DNA of 5,365 nucleotides from a bacterium (GTDB lineage Bacteria > Ratteibacteria > UBA8468 > B48-G9 > JAFGKM01): positions 1 to 5,365 of the forward strand of contig JAGGVW010000013.1 in the NCBI GenBank assembly GCA_021157805.1. The letters run 5' to 3'. The notes below the pieces were generated by a model. It had not been told where the DNA came from, searched no databases, and saw nothing but the letters and a program-made list of their open reading frames with translations. The translations under genes were made by a program, and so were the position numbers. How positions within the stretch are numbered: position 1 is the first letter of the stretch; every line of letters begins with the position of its first letter. Below, piece by piece: positions 3,912 to 5,365 of this stretch.

Positions 3912-5365
3912 ATGGAAAATCTAAATATCCTCAAAGAGTTTAAAGGAATTGAAAATCTTGCAGGACCTCTTATGCTTATTGAGGGAGTTGAAGGAGCTGG
4001 ATATGGAGAACTTGTTGAAGTAATTACAGGAGATGAGACGCGACTTGGAAGAGTTCTTGAAATTGAGCAGGATAAAGCACTTATTCAGATTTTTGAAGGA
4101 ACAAGAGGTATAAGTCCTGAAAAAACAAAAGTCCGATTTACTGGGAAAGGAATTGAAATAGGTGTTTCTCCTGATATTCTTGGTAGGGTCTTTACAGGTC
4201 TTGGGAAAGTAAGGGATGGTGGACCTGAAATAATTCCTGAAAAATATCTTAATATAAATGGAGAGCCAATAAATCCAACAAGAAGAGATTATCCATCTGA
4301 ATTTATACAGACAGGTATTTCTGCAATTGATGGACTTAATAGTTTGGTAAGAGGGCAGAAACTTCCAATTTTTTCTGGTTCAGGACTTCCACATAACCTT
4401 CTTGCAACTCAAATTGTTAAACAGGCAAAGATTATATCAAAAGAAGAGACAAAATTTGCGATTGTTTTTGCTGCTATGGGTATAACTTTTGAAGAAGCAG
4501 AATTTTTTCTTAAAGAATTCAGAGAGGAAGGAGCGATAGAGAGAACTGTTACTTTTATAAACCTTGCAGATGAACCAGCAATTGAAAGAATAGCAACTCC
4601 AAGAGTTGCTTTAACCGTTGCTGAATATCTTGCTTTTGAACTTGGGATGCATGTTGTTGTTATACTAACTGATATGACAAACTATGCTGAAGCATTGAGA
4701 GAAATATCTGCAGCAAGAAATGAAATCCCTGGAAGAAGAGGATATCCTTCATATTTATATACAGACCTTTCTACTCTTTATGAAAGAGCAGGGAGAATAA
4801 AAGGAAAAAATGGTTCAATTACACAAATTCCTATTTTAACCATGCCTGAAGATGATAAAACACATCCTATACCAGACCTTACTGGTTATATTACAGAAGG
4901 TCAAATTATTCTTTCAAGGCAACTCCATCTTAAAGGTGTTTATCCTCCTATAGATGTTCTTACTTCACTTTCAAGGTTGAGAGATAAAGGAATTGGGGTA
5001 GATAAAAAAACAGGAGAAGTTCACACAAGAGAAGATCATTCCGCAATAGCAAGTCAGTTATTTGCTTCATATGCAAGAGGAAAGGAAGCAGAAGAACTTG
5101 CTATGGTTCTTGGAGAAGCATCTCTGACTGAAGAGGATATTGCACACCTTAATTTTGCAAGAAAATTTGAAGAGGAATTTTTATCTCAGGGGATTAATGA
5201 AGATAGAACGATACAACAAACACTTGATATTGGATGGAAACTTCTTAAAACACTTCCTGTTTCATCAATAAAGAGAATACCTCCTGAAATAATGGAAAAA
5301 TACTGGGAAAAGGAAAATGAAAATAAAGGTAAATCCAACAAGAATGGAGTTGCTGAAACTGAGAA
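3912..5365 (+). CDS. atpB: V/A-type ATP synthase/ATPase subunit B (3' end beyond window)
   Basis: The non-catalytic nucleotide-binding subunit of the A3B3 (V1) headpiece, located on the cytoplasmic side of the membrane. At least 484 residues are present. The N-terminal beta-barrel carries [19 protein letters not shown] (17-35). The central domain has [15 protein letters not shown] (148-162), the degenerate P-loop typical of B rather than A, then [14 protein letters not shown] (186-199), [19 protein letters not shown] (248-266), [25 protein letters not shown] (271-295) and [20 protein letters not shown] (307-326). The helical C-terminal domain includes [19 protein letters not shown] (384-402) and ends with [11 protein letters not shown] (455-465), where family members usually stop shortly after. 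Here the frame continues through a hydrophilic tail to the window end, overlapping subunit D. The ATG at 3912 gives the expected N-terminus and lies just after a promoter. Subunit A is not upstream, unlike the common A-B-D order. Confidence 0.96.
   Translation, partial: MENLNILKEFKGIENLAGPLMLIEGVEGAGYGELVEVITGDETRLGRVLEIEQDKALIQIFEGTRGISPEKTKVRFTGKGIEIGVSPDILGRVFTGLGKVRDGGPEIIPEKYLNINGEPINPTRRDYPSEFIQTGISAIDGLNSLVRGQKLPIFSGSGLPHNLLATQIVKQAKIISKEETKFAIVFAAMGITFEEAEFFLKEFREEGAIERTVTFINLADEPAIERIATPRVALTVAEYLAFELGMHVVVILTDMTNYAEALREISAARNEIPGRRGYPSYLYTDLSTLYERAGRIKGKNGSITQIPILTMPEDDKTHPIPDLTGYITEGQIILSRQLHLKGVYPPIDVLTSLSRLRDKGIGVDKKTGEVHTREDHSAIASQLFASYARGKEAEELAMVLGEASLTEEDIAHLNFARKFEEEFLSQGINEDRTIQQTLDIGWKLLKTLPVSSIKRIPPEIMEKYWEKENENKGKSNKNGVAETE
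5317..5365 (+). CDS. atpD: V/A-type ATPase subunit D, N-terminal fragment
   Basis: Only the first 16 codons are visible: [16 protein letters not shown]. The N-P-T-R-M-E-L-[LT]-x-L-[KR] start is diagnostic of subunit D, which forms the coiled-coil central shaft turning inside the A3B3 head. It directly follows B, as in most V/A-ATPase operons. The start lies inside the still-open B frame, so the genes overlap by at least 49 nt. An AAAAGGA stretch (5308-5314) ends only 2 nt before the ATG, too close for an ideal ribosome site, so re-initiation by ribosomes translating B is likely. A later ATG (5344) would remove the conserved NPTR and is rejected. Confidence 0.88.
   Translation, partial: MKIKVNPTRMELLKLR

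Noticed and set aside
3830..3934. A 35-residue N-terminal extension of the 131-residue protein, starting at an ATG at 3934 on the minus strand.
   Set aside because: It would overlap the atpB start, cover a near-consensus promoter aimed at the 3829 start, and adds only Lys/Ile/Leu/Phe-rich sequence typical of translated AT-rich spacer.

Overview
The window looks like a chromosomal segment of an AT-rich bacterium. Bacterial origin is inferred from four near-consensus sigma70-type promoters with 16-17 bp spacers, classical Shine-Dalgarno sites before two genes, an intron-less tRNA-Glu and an intrinsic terminator. The rotary ATPase is of V/A type, found in archaea and in scattered bacteria (Thermus, spirochaetes, clostridia and many uncultured phyla). 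I cannot name the phylum from sequence alone.

Layout. (1) Positions 1-507 hold no intact gene. They contain what I read as decayed coding sequence: a possible HicA-like toxin fragment (about 91-194, +), a clearer RhuM-family fragment broken by at least three frame changes (about 228-391, +), and, directly after trpF on the minus strand, a short stub resembling the start of trpB (about 445-504). (2) Positions 508-3237 (minus strand) are a tightly packed operon, read from right to left: a stand-alone Lrp/AsnC-type RAM domain protein, trpD, trpC and trpF. It is driven by a promoter at 3262-3290 with a leader of only about 18 nt. (3) Positions 3300-3460 (+) are a compact tRNA-Glu(UUC) unit: promoter, tRNA, intrinsic terminator. 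(4) Positions 3434-3829 (minus) encode an unrecognised 131-residue protein whose 3' end lies inside that terminator. (5) From 3912 (+), an ATPase gene set begins with subunit B and runs into subunit D at 5317. Both genes leave the window.

How it works together. TrpD, TrpC and TrpF catalyse three consecutive steps from anthranilate to indole-3-glycerol phosphate. Anthranilate synthase and tryptophan synthase are not intact here, so the pathway must be completed elsewhere, if at all. The RAM protein, first in the operon, is a candidate amino-acid sensor. The ATPase B and D genes would encode the non-catalytic headpiece subunit and the central shaft of a membrane ATPase.

Most notable points: divergent promoters on both sides of the tRNA/hypothetical-gene block; apparently leaderless or nearly leaderless starts for the 131-residue protein and for ATPase subunit B; a TrpD with several altered signature motifs; a B/D overlap of at least 49 nt; and the gene graveyard, with a possible trpB stub, where the trp operon ends.
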